Positions 45,850 to 56,349 of a stretch of DNA of 64,000 bases are shown here, piece by piece. The stretch's first letter is position 1, and every line of letters begins with the position of its first letter. The stretch is taken from positions 44,533,114-44,597,113 of the forward strand of contig CM028327.1 of assembly GCA_016647705.1 (NCBI GenBank), given 5' to 3'. A program made the position numbers and the translations under genes. Source of the stretch: Eucommia ulmoides (taxonomy: Eukaryota > Streptophyta > Magnoliopsida > Garryales > Eucommiaceae). The notes beneath the pieces are model-generated. The model was not told where the DNA came from and did not search any database. It saw only the letters and a list, made by a program, of their open reading frames with translations.

Positions 45850-46035
45850 TTTTTGTTTCTCACACAAAAACACACACAGAAAGAGCAAGAGAGATAGAGC
45901 AAGAAAGAGAGAGAGATTTGGATGAACGTGGTAGGTGCTTTTGCCCCAGGCTTGCTTTTATAGGCTGCATTTTCCTTTTCATTGAACTGCTTGGGAATTA
46001 CTTAATACAACGGGGGTTGGGGTATAGTTTGAATT

Positions 46036-46038
46036 ATA

Positions 46039-46104
<66 letters not shown>
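46036..46104. repeat. (TA)n microsatellite upstream of the NLR
   Basis: TA and ATAC runs about 190 bp upstream of the NLR start codon, in its probable promoter region. Confidence 0.9.
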
Positions 46105-46109
<5 letters not shown>

Positions 46110-46228
46110 AAAATTTGTTTAATATTCTAAAATTAAAAATTATATATACAAATTAATTAGGTAAAATTATAAATATATATAATTGGGAGAGGGCGAGAGT
46201 GGGATGGGGCGGAGGGGGGACTGGGGTG

Positions 46229-47656
46229 GGGGCTGTGTGGGAGTCTTTTACGAAAATAATATTTTTAATTTTTTTTTTATTGAAAACGAGTCGTTTCCAA
46301 CTTATTTACCAAACTAGTGTTACCCAGGGTTGTGATCCCCGAGAATGAGAACCCGGAGTTTCTAACCCGGGGTTTAACACCCACCCAAAAAAGAAAGAAA
46401 ACGGGGTACACAACCTCGGGTTTAAGACCCTTAAAAAAAAAAATTATTTGGCAAATGGCCTAAATGAATTTTTAATGTTTTCGGCAATGTTGAATTAATT
46501 AACGGTAATCTATCGGTATTTTAAATAAACTCATTTTTGTGTGTGCATAAATTACGTTCAAAACACTCCATAATATTTTTTACAACACTAAAAACGAACA
46601 AGTTAATGATTTTTAAAAAATCGTCAAAGTTAGCCGATTTTTAAAAAATATTTTGTTATGTCAATCCAAACTTTTCAAAAACATTTTATTGTGGATGGGC
46701 ATAACTTTGCGCTCGATGGTCCATTTGGATTGATTTTTTTCTTTTTGTTTTCAGGTATTCTTTTGAGATTTAGGCGTGACAAACGCTTCAGGCAGTTTGG
46801 TTGAGTAGTTTTTTCAAATAACGCCCGTTTTCACCTTCAATTTTAGATTTGAAGTGTTGGGTGCCTAAATTTGTAATCTTCATTGATTATTTAAAAATTA
46901 CTCACTAATCCGTTTTTAGTGTTCTCAGTTTTATTATGTGGCGTTATGAACATAATTTGTATAAAAAAAAAATTGTATTAATTTCTATTACGGATATACC
47001 ATATTTTGCTAACTTAAAATTTCCCCAAAAATAACTCATCCGATCAATTTTGGCGATTATTTATAATTTATTCACTAGTTTATTTTTAGTATTTTCAGTT
47101 TTATTATGTAGTGTTATGAACATAGTTTGTATACAAAAAAATGGTTTCATTTCTATTACGGATAAGTCATTGTTGTTAACTCCAAGTTGCCGAAAAAATT
47201 ATGCCGCTATTAAAACAGCTCATCTGACCAATTTTGATGATTTTTTTAAAAATTATTCACTTGTCATTTTTAGTGTTGTAAAAAGCCATATGGAATATTT
47301 TCAACGTAATTTATACATAAAAAAATTAAGTTATTTAAAATGTCGATAAATCACCGTTAATTAAATCAAAATTGTCGAAAACATTAAAAAATTATTTAGG
47401 CCATTTTGTCAAATAATTTTTTTTTAATGGTCTTGAACCCGGGGTTGTGTAGAACCCGGGGTACACAACCCCGGGTTTAAGACCCACCAAAAAAAAAATT
47501 GTTTTTGGTACCCGGGGTTGGGAACCCCGGGTTCTCCTACCCTATCCGGGAATCACACCCCCGGATAACACTAGTTTGGTAAATAAGTTGGAAATGGCTC
47601 GTTTTTAGTAAAAAAAAATTAAAAAATATTTCCATAAAAGACTCACTGCCAGCCCC
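46229..47656. mobile_element. Foldback element with ~400 bp inverted arms
   Basis: The left arm from GGGGGCTGTGTGGGAGTC through TTTCCAACTTATTTACCAAA and CTAGTGTTACCC is mirrored on the right by GGGTTGGGAACCCCGGGTTC, GGATAACACTAGTTTGGTAA, ATAAGTTGGAAATGG and GACTCACTGCCAGCCCC. Short GC-rich palindromes (AACCCGGGGT) stud both arms. The middle (46550-47300) is AT-rich, with inner repeats of TTCAGTTTTATTATGT and no coding. No transposase. Confidence 0.8.
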
Positions 47657-47821
47657 TTTTTAGAATCCGGCCTTCACAAGGTTGGATTCTAAAAACAAAA
47701 AAAAAAAAAAAAAAAAAAAATATTGTGAGAAATCGACTTTGAAAGAGTCGGAGAGACCCAACTTGAAAAATTAAATAAAAGGAAACTCATTTCTTAAACC
47801 TTTTGTGATTTGGTACTCATA
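47657..47821. other. Short hairpin and poly-A spacer
   Basis: TTTTTAGAATCCGGCC and GGTTGGATTCTAAAAA (47655-47693) form a small hairpin followed by a long A run. Nothing else is recognised. Confidence 0.4.
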
Positions 47822-48425
47822 GGCCCCGTTTGATAACCATTTCCATTCCAGAAATTCCCATTCCATTCCCAGATTTTTGGGAATTCTATTTGGGAATAGA
47901 GTTTAGTAATTTTTGTTTCCGTTTCCATTTCATTCCCATTTGAGAATTGTGCCCACTTTTTTCTTAAGAAATGAGAAATAAAAAAAAGCTGTTTCTCATT
48001 ATTCCTATTCTATTCCCAAAACACATGGTCACTATTCATCCACCGGCCGACCACCGGCCGCCGCCGGCCACCGTCTACCGTCCCACCGGAAAATTTCTGG
48101 CCACTTCTGGCCGACAGCCACTGTCACCCACCCGCCACCGCTGTCCGGCCGTCGCCGTCGACGGCGCCACCGCCGTCCGGTCGTCGTCGGCGCCGAAGCA
48201 CCGCCGGCCGGCCGGCAACGGCGTCACCGCCGTCAGGCCAGGCAAAAAAAAAAAAAAAAAATAGGATAAAATCGTTACCAAACACAATTCTCTTCCCAAA
48301 ACAAAAAAAAAAAAAATTATCGTTACCAAACGCGATTCTATTCCCAAGAAGAAAATAAAATTTTTATCCCATCTCATCCCATCCCAATACTAAAATAGAA
48401 ACAAAAACGGTTACCAAACTTCATC
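47822..48425. mobile_element. Harbinger-like MITE with a GC-rich core (copy 1)
   Basis: Left end GGCCCCGTTTGATAACCATT, right end AACGGTTACCAAACTTCATC, flanked by ATA on both sides. AT-rich arms with CCATTCC words enclose a 200 bp core (48040-48245) of CCACCGGCCGCCGCCGGCC-like sequence, ending in an A run. Non-coding: the proline/arginine-rich frames in the core are compositional. Confidence 0.75.
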
Positions 48426-49198
48426 ATAGTTTTTTCACATGTGCAAGACTTGCAGGACCTTTTGAAAAAAGTCAGTCCTTTTCTTAAATATATCACGTGA
48501 CTGTGTAGTGAACAGTGCATGTCCTATATCTCTCTCTAAAACCCATAAGAATTTTTAAATTTTCTTGCCAATAATTTATTTAAAGCTTGATTATAATTTA
48601 TTTTAAAGTAAAAATTTGATTATATTAAGTTTATAGAAATTGTGAATTGAAAATAAAATTTCACGATTGCGGTATCCGTTACCATTACATTACACCCATT
48701 TTACCCCCGCTTCCGCATCACCTCGTCCGTTACCGTTACGGTTGCCGTTACCGCGATTTAAAACCATTGTTCTAGTTCTAGCATGGTGTGATTTGTTCTG
48801 TTTTTCTTTTAAATTTCTCTACGAAAGTAAGATTTTGAGAATGAATCTGATTTTAGGTTTAAATTTGTTGAATCGATTTTCGCTAATTTGCTACTTGTTC
48901 CTATTGCTTGAAGAGTTTCTTAATGCTTCAAATGAGTTTCAATTTCAAGGGTGTGCTCGAAGAGTTTCTTGAATTCTTTGTATGGGCGTTGAATTTGTTA
49001 TTTGATTGACGGCTAGTTATGTAAATTAATAAATTTTTAGTATTCAAATTTTGTGTTTATCAAATAGACAAAAAAAATTCAACACTTAAATTTTCAACAT
49101 TTAAAAATTAAGTAGTTATCAAACATATTTAAGTGTAATTTTGACAATAAAAATTATTAGGTCTAAAATATGTTTAATTCTATTTTTGGTACATTATC
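48426..49198. other. Spacer with an orphan Harbinger-like right end
   Basis: 48660-48770 has repeated CCGTTACCGTTACGG words of unknown origin. 49010-49130 matches the right end of the gene-carrying element at 10525-10688 (AATTTTGTGTTTATCAAATAGACAAAAAAAATTCA-type text), ending near AGTTATCAAACATA. A gene-like stretch at 48780-48985 precedes it, which may be another captured fragment; I do not recognise it. Confidence 0.45.
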
Positions 49199-49201
49199 TT
49201 A

Positions 49202-49776
49202 GGCCCCGTTTGGTTAGTGTTCTCAATCAAACCCAAGCCAAAAATTTTGGGTTTGATTTTTGGGAACGCGTTTGGCAAATATAAAACTCAACCAACCCAA
49301 CCCAAAAAATAAGAATTGATTATCAAAATCTTAAAAAAACCAGAAATAAAAAAAAAATTGTTTTTTTTTATGCCAAAAAAATTTAACCCAAAGTTCTCAA
49401 CTTCCGACTTCATTTGCTGGCCGACCACCACCACCAGCCGCCGACCACCGTCCGGCGACTATCGCCGCCGCCGGCGGCCACCTCCGGTGACCTTCCTCTA
49501 CAGCCGGCCACCTCCGGCGACCGTCCGTGCAGTCGGCGTCCACCTCCGGCGACAGTCGCCGGCCACCTCGCTGTCAAGCCGCCACCAAACAAAAAAAAAA
49601 TCAAAAAAAAAAAAAAAAAAAATTTAGGATAAAATCGTTACTAAACACATTCTGTTCTCAGCACAAAATAAAAATTGTTGTTACCAAACGTAATCCTGTT
49701 CTCAAAATTCAACTCAACCCAACCCAACTCATTCTAGTTGGATTTAGAAAAGTGGAAACACTAACCAAACGCCACC
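49202..49776. mobile_element. Harbinger-like MITE with a GC-rich core (copy 2)
   Basis: Left end GGCCCCGTTTGGTTAGTGTT and right end AACACTAACCAAACGCCACC, flanked by TTA on both sides (49199-49201, 49777-49779). The core 49420-49580 is rich in CACCTCCGGCGACC units, then a long A run and GGATAAAATCGTTACTAAAC, as in copy 1. Non-coding. Confidence 0.85.
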
Positions 49777-49779
49777 TTA

Positions 49780-50596
49780 ATACATAGTCCTTACAAAGTT
49801 ATCTGACCTAATTAATGGATTTATGAAGAAAATGTCCTAAAAAAATAACTCAAAAAATTTAGGGAATTTTGTTGGGAGTTTTCATTTTTATTTTATTTTT
49901 TAAAAAAACTTTCTAATAATTGGTCAAATCAAACATGTCAAAAGTATATAAATAATTTCGTTCTAATATTACTCCCTTTTCACTTAAATTTTTACAATTT
50001 TGCTGAATTTAATTTTTTATTTGATTTTTTTTTTTTAAAATGCCATAAATACCTTTACATATGTTCCATTGAATTTTATTTTTTATAATGTTTCATTAAA
50101 ATTTAAAAAAAATATAAAAACATTAAAATCATTTAATACAAAATCATATTTATAATCAAATTAATTACCAAAAAAAAAAATTATTTACTATTTTATTTAT
50201 TACAATTGAGGGATAATATTGTCGTTTAAAAATATTATTAGGAGTTCGTGCACAATTTTTTTTTAAATAGAACTCGTAAATAATGCTTTATTTGAGTGGG
50301 TGTAAAAAAATTATTTCACTTTGAAAGGAGGGTTTTGGAAAAAACATACCAAAAATCTAAACTTACAAACAAAATTAATAATTTGAAGTGTCTCATAAAA
50401 ATTAATTTTTGGTTACTGGTAGCACAATTTCAACTTAATATAATAATATTACAACTTCTTATAATATCATAAATATTACATTTGTTGCAATTTGAAATAC
50501 AAGTACAAAAATTATTTAAAATTACATAAAAAGTATTATTATTTTTATATTCGATATAGATCTTGTGTTTTTTTTTTTTTTTTTTTTTGTAGATCT
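49780..50596. other. AT-rich spacer
   Basis: Low-complexity AT sequence with long A and T runs. Nothing supported. Confidence 0.5.
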
Positions 50597-50604
50597 CCAC
50601 GACT

Positions 50605-51367
50605 TAGGGCTCTCCAAAAAGTCCGGAGCCCATGGGCGGCCCGAAGCCCGCCCTAGCCCGAAATTAGGGCGGCCCGAGCCCATAAGGCTTCCGGTTGGGC
50701 TAGGGCTTTGAATTTTTTATAGGAGCCCGGCCTTCCAAGGCCCTAGTCCGAAGCCCGAATCTAAGGCCTGTTAATTATATATATATTTGAATTATTGGAT
50801 TTCAAAATAGTTAAAATATTTGTTTTACAAATAGTTGGAGAAGAAATTTGAACACTAGATCTCTCATTAAAAAAACAATTTTAGTAACCATTAGGCTATA
50901 AGTCTTGGTAATGCATTAGTATCTAGTAGAAAGAGTTAAAGAGTAGTGTTCAATTGTCAAAATAATTTTATATTTCAAAACATTTGTTATCCTTTTTTAA
51001 AATATTTCTCTTCTAACTAAATTTATTTTAAACTTGAAAATTATATTTTTTGACTTTATTAATGTAAAACTTTTTTTTTTTACTTTATATATATATATAT
51101 ATTTATTATTCACTTAATATCTAATATCATTCATTGTCTTCAATTATTTGTTATGTTTCGGTAACATTAATCTAATTTTTTACTATTATATTATTGATTA
51201 TTATTTTTAATTATTTATTTATTCATATTTGATATTTAATAATGGCTAACATCAATTTTAATTTGTCTCATTTTTTAGATGATGATCAATAACTTCATGA
51301 ATTTGAAGTTGCATCCTCATCGCCAATTCAATTATATCTAACTCATATATGACTTTATTAATATAAG

Positions 51368-51406
<39 letters not shown>

Positions 51407-52456
51407 ATAATGATTATATGAATTTCAATTTGTCTCATTCTTTAGATGAGGATCAAGAACTTCGTGAACTTGAAGTTTGATTCCCATCGTCAATTCAATT
51501 AGATCCAAATGATATAAGACTTTATCAATATAAGACTTAATATTTTTTTATTTTATGTATATAATACACACACATATATATGTGTGTGTGTATTATTTTC
51601 ACCAAAACTCCTTTACCGTCTTAAATTATTAGCTTCGATTAATTTGTTTTCCTACTATTATATTGTTGATTATTATTTTTAATTATTTATTTTTTCATAT
51701 ATGATATGGCTGACCTGAATTTCAATTTGTCTCATTATTTAGATGAGGTCCATGGGGATCAAGAATTTCATGAATTTGAAGTTGGGATCAAGAATTTTAT
51801 GAATTTGAAGTTGAATTCTCATCGTCAATTTAATTAAATTCAACTGAAGTACAATTAATACCCCTAGTACTGCAACATGTGTAACAAGTCTTATATTCAA
51901 TTCTCGAATTTTATTTATTAAGTTTGAAATTTTTAATAGAATACCTATTTTATTTTTTAAACTAAAAAAAATAAATTTTAATAAAGTAAAAAAAAATTAA
52001 GTCCTATATTAATTTATATAAATTTATTAAAAAAATATTTTTGAAAAAAGGATAACATGTTTAAAACTTAAAATTATTTTGACTATTGAACATTACTCTT
52101 TAACTATTTACATTTGATATGTATACATAACTAAGACTTGTAGCCTAATAGCTTGTAAAATTGTCCTTTTTATAAGAGGTCTAGTGTTCAAATCCTTTTT
52201 CCCTCAACCATTTATAAAAAATAAAAATAAAAATAAAAAAAATATTTGAATTATTTTGAAATATGAAAAAAAATCCCGAGCCTGAAGCCCGTGGATCCGA
52301 AATATGTGGCCTATTGGACGGGCTCGGACTTCTTCAATTCATGCCAGCCCGGGCCGACAAGCCCGTTGACCAGTCAAAATCAAATGGGCCCAAGCCCGGG
52401 CCTAGTCGGGCTTCAATTATTTCGGGCCGCCTAGCCCGGCCCATTACCGACCCCTA
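50605..52456. mobile_element. hAT-type element with long inverted arms
   Basis: Ends TAGGGCTCTCC and GACCCCTA (inverted: TAGGGGTC) are flanked by a perfect 8 bp duplication CCACGACT (50597-50604 and 52457-52464), the hAT signature. The terminal 200 bp are full of GCCCGGGCC-type words. Further in, roughly 300 bp arms are inverted copies: GAACACTAGATCTCTCATT (50850) against AAGAGGTCTAGTGTTC (52175), and AGTAGTGTTCAATTGTCAAA against GACTATTGAACATTACTC. No transposase domain. The middle holds three copies of one short coding-like unit. Confidence 0.9.
51240..51852 (+). repeat. Three copies of a coding-like unit inside the hAT element
   Basis: Units at about 51241-51365, 51410-51540 and 51700-51852 each read like (M/D)ADINFNLSHFLDEDQEF(H/R)E followed by FEV and SSPIQL. 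Stops and indels are present and TA/CA runs separate them. The peptide is not recognised; it could be the first exon of a lost transposase or captured host sequence. Confidence 0.6.
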
Positions 52457-52464
52457 CCACGACT

Positions 52465-53189
52465 AGATTTTAAAAATACTAATTTTAATATTTTTTATAT
52501 TCAATACAGATCTTGTTTTGTAGATCTCCACAAGTAAATTTTGAAAATGTTAATTTTAATAAAAAATAAATATATAAGACAATTTATATTAATTTAAGAG
52601 GCGCTTCCCACCCAATTCAATTTGGGTATCAAACTAATGAATGAACTCAATATATTTCAATGAACAACGAGATCATTTTACCAAATATGACTTGATTTGC
52701 CCCTATCGAGAGGTCGTTTCCGTCCATTCTAAACTAGTGAGTATTTCCATTTATACGCTCCCTTACACAACAAATTGTGCGAAAACACATTTCTAAAATA
52801 TCACATATTTTCCCCCCACTATATTAGTTGATCCATTATTTATTTATACAGGAATAATCACTGTTTCACTCTCTTTAAAATGATATGTTAATCGTTTTTT
52901 GGACCATTAGATAAAAATCAATGTTACATTCAACATTGTATGCATTACAAAAAGTAAAAATACAGTATTATCGGCATCTCCGTTCATGTTGAATTCAACA
53001 ACAATAATGTTACGTGTTAACTACGATTTTAGATTCAACATCCGTTCAACAAATCCAAACAGAAACGGAAAAGCAAGTCCTAGGTTTATAAAATCAATTT
53101 TTTGTGGGTGTTAAATATAACATTAAGTGGTTATAAAAATAAATATATCTTCCATGAAGCACACGATCATATACCATATTTTTTGTTTA
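52465..53189. other. Intergenic, no gene recognised
   Basis: AT-rich. 52480-52535 repeats the sequence found just left of the hAT element (TTTTTATATTC(A/G)ATA(C/T)AGATCTTGT, TGTAGATCTCCACAAG), so the hAT inserted beside an older local duplication. No coding. Confidence 0.45.
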
Positions 53190-53198
53190 AATATAATA

Positions 53199-53938
53199 GG
53201 AAAAAGTACGATTTAGACCTTCTAACTATTAACACATTTCTAAGTGGTCCCTCTAAGTTTAAATGTTTCATTTTAAACCCTCTACGTATCATAACGTTTC
53301 AAATTCGTCCCTCCGTCAGAGATTCCGTTAAAACTAACAGAATCTTAAGGGCAAAATGGTCTTTTCATATTTTTTTAATTTTTTAATCATTTTTAATTAA
53401 ATTTTTTTAATTTTTTTTTTCTCTCTCTTCCTCTCTCTCTCCCACCACCTCCCTCTCCCTCCTTCCCTCTCCCCGCCACCTCCCTCTCCCTCTCCCTCTC
53501 CCTCTTCCTCCCCTTCCCCTCTCTCCCTCCTACCCCACCCCCTCCCCTGCAACAGGGGGTGAAAAATCACCCCCTGTTTCAGGGGGTGATTCCACCCCCG
53601 TAACAGGGGATGGTTCCACCCCCTGTTGCAGGGGAGGGGGTGGGGTGGGGTGGGAGTGAGAGAGGGGAAGGGGAGGAAGAGGGAGAGGGAGGTGGCGGGA
53701 GAGAAAGATGAAGGAGAGGAAGAGATAGAAAAAAAAATTAATTAAAAATGATTAAAAAATTTTAAAAATGTGAAAAGACCATTTTGCCCCTGAGATTCTG
53801 TTAGTTTTAACGGAATCTCTGACGGAGGGACGAATTTGAAACGTTATGATACGTAGAGGGTTTATAATGAAACGTTTAAACTTAGAGGGACTACTAGAAA
53901 TGTGTCAATAGTTAGAGGGTCTAAATCGTACTTTTTCC
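53199..53938. mobile_element. Mutator-type MITE with ~190 bp inverted ends
   Basis: GGAAAAAGTACGATTTAGAC at the left and GTCTAAATCGTACTTTTTCC at the right begin nearly perfect inverted arms of about 190 bp. The flanks carry a perfect 9 bp duplication AATATAATA (53190-53198, 53939-53947), the Mutator-superfamily length. Inside, CT-rich and GA-rich strands (53410-53540, 53640-53730) pair around a hairpin core with ACAGGGGGTGA / TCACCCCCTGT. Non-coding. Confidence 0.9.
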
Positions 53939-54178
53939 AATATAATAATACCTATATACATTTAACAATAACTAGAACAAATTTCATTTTAAACTCTCAA
54001 AGTAGTATTGACATATTTCTATATGGTCTAATAACTTCGTTAAGATTAATCCGTTCAAAAAATCTAGTCAATGAGATTCATTAGTTTAATCATGATCAAT
54101 TAGTATTATTAAACGGTAATTTGATTCTTAATATAAGTATGACCGATAATTTTTTCTTAATTTAAATATAATAATACT

Positions 54179-55327
54179 TGTTAGGGCAATATCTATTTTA
54201 GACCTTTAAAGTACTCAAACATTTTTACCTACGTGGTTTAATAAGTTGTTGCATTTCAGTTTAAATCATCAATGTTGTTTTAAAAGTCCTCATGTGAAAA
54301 TTTTCGTCCAAATTAGACGGTATTAGAGGCAGAATTGAAAATTTATATTTTTAAAATTTATATATATATTTTTTTTTTCTTTATTTTTTTTTTTCTTTTT
54401 CTTCTTCTGTGTTTCGTCTCTACAGTCTACACAGCTCGCCGTCTTCCACTGTCTTCTTCACCGCCCACGTCCAGCTATCACCACCTCTATCTCCGGCCAA
54501 CACCAACACTACGGCCATCAATGCCACCCCCAAAACCCAGATTACTCAACTTCGACAAAGAAAATCTAAAACCATACACCACAACAAAATCCAAAACTCA
54601 GATTGGTCGAGAAATTGCTCAACTTCGACGAAGAAATTGCTTGAAAACCATGAATTTACAGGAGCAAAAGCATACGCTACAGCAAAACCCATACTCCAGC
54701 GAAAAAAATTGCTCTGACAGGGTTTTGGGTCTTCGATTGCAGGGGTGGGGGTGGCGTTGATGGTAGAGGGTGGATCTACCGCGTGGCATTGATCCGCCGT
54801 GTGGATCTTCAGATTTGCAGTGGATCTGAAGTCCGAACAAATCCACTGCGGATTTGTCAAGTTCCACGGGGGTAGATCGCCGCGGGGAGAAAGAGAGAGA
54901 GAGAGAGATGTTGCAAGGGTGGGGGGGGGGGGGGGCGCTGGTGGTTTTGACTGGGTGGTGTTGGTCGGAGATAGTGGTGGCGCTGGAACAAAAAAAGACA
55001 GTGCAGAGACGGAGATGGTGGAACAAGGAATAGAAGGAAGAAGCAAAGGAAAAAAGAAAAGGCTAAAAAAGACAAAGAAAAAAAATTGAATAAAAATAAA
55101 TAATTTTTTTTTTTAAAATATGCAATTACAATCTTACCCCTAATTCTGTCCGATCTGAATAGAACATTTAATAGAAACACTTTTTAAAACTACGTTCATA
55201 CTTAAAATAAAAACACTTTTTAAAATCATATTCATACTTAAAAGATTTAAACTGAAACTCAACAAAATTATTAAATTACGTAATAATGTATTAATACCTA
55301 GAGAATTTAAAATGAAATTTACCCTAA
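54179..55327. mobile_element. Composite foldback element, boundaries tentative
   Basis: Left GTTAGGGCAATATCTATTTTAG and right AAAATGAAATTTACCCTAAC are diverged inverted ends. TTTCAGTTTAAATC recurs inverted at 55245-55260. The interior 54400-55080 is GC-richer with open frames on both strands that look proline- or lysine-rich and match nothing I know. A GGATCT/AGATCC hairpin cluster lies at 54765-54850 and a (GA)n at 54890-54908. The frames are probably compositional. Confidence 0.5.
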
Positions 55328-55525
55328 CTATCCCAAGTAGGATTCACCAACCTCCCCATGCTAAGTTTTTGAAATTAAATACGGGAAAAAATTATATTTG
55401 TGTTCTTAAAATTCAATATTATAAATCAAAATAATGTGGAATCTACGTACTATCTCTGAACTATATTTCATTATCTCTACTCTAAGAATAAAAATTTATC
55501 TAGACGAGACACAATGCAAATGAAT

Positions 55526-55582
<57 letters not shown>

Positions 55583-55706
55583 GGCAAAAGCGGTAAAACA
55601 GAGAAAATAAAAAGCATTTTTTATTGAAAAGAAAAAACAAGCAAACAGTGAGAAAAAACTATTATAGGAGGCCATGAAAATAAAAAACAAATATATGGCT
55701 ATGCAC
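55328..55706. other. Spacer with (TA)n(GA)n
   Basis: AT-rich, with a TA run followed by about 16 GA units at 55527-55580. No gene. Confidence 0.6.
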
Positions 55707-55709
55707 TAA

Positions 55710-56269
55710 GGTGGCGTTTGGTAACTGTTTCTGTTTTCATTCCAACAGTGGAATAGGAATGAGATGGGATGAGATGAAACTTTTGTTTATTTCTTGGGAA
55801 TAGAATCGTGTTTGGTAACAATAATTTTTTTTTTTTTTTTTGTTTTAGGAAGAGAATCGCGTTTGGTAACAATTTTATTCTAAAATCAATTTTTTTTTTT
55901 TTGAGATTTTTTATTTTTGTTTTGGCTGGACGGCGGCGGTGGCGGTGACCAGCCGGTGATGCCGGAGGTGACCGCCGACGGTCGCCAGAGATGCCGCCCC
56001 CGCCGGCGACGGCAGACGGTGGTCGGCGGCGGCAGACAGTGGTCCACCGGCGGATGAACAGTAAAATTGATTTTGAGAATGGAATGGGAATTATAAGAAA
56101 CAACTTTTTTTTGTTTCTTATTTCTTAAGGGAAAAATGGGCACAATTCTCAAATGAGAATGGAACGGAAACAAAAACAAAAATTACCAAACGTTATTCCC
56201 AAACAGAATTTCTAAAAATCTGGGAATAGAATGGGAAATTCTGGAATGGAAACGGTTACCAACCGGTTT
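55710..56269. mobile_element. Harbinger-like MITE with a GC-rich core (copy 3, inverted)
   Basis: Inverted relative of copy 1. It starts GGTGGCGTTTGGTAACTGTT, has GTTTGGTAACAA words, a GC-rich core (55925-56055: GGCGGCGGTGGCGGTGACC-like), then GGGCACAATTCTCAAATGAG and AAACGGTTACCAACCGG. Flanked by TAA on both sides (55707-55709 and about 56270-56272). Non-coding. Confidence 0.75.
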
Positions 56270-56349
56270 TAAGAGTCCCATACTCAGTTAAAACATGTCA
56301 GAATTTTTTTCTAAATATCTGAAAACAGAACTAACAAGTTACCACGTTT

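Noticed and set aside
48075-48377. Proline/arginine-rich ORFs on both strands at 47.97-48.38 kb, and similarly at 49.3-49.6 and 55.7-56.2 kb
   Set aside because: They come from the GC-rich cores of MITEs, occur in several frames at once and match no protein family.
54335-55180. Several 100-160 codon frames on both strands
   Set aside because: They sit inside an inverted-arm element, overlap one another and have biased composition (Pro/Ser or Lys rich).
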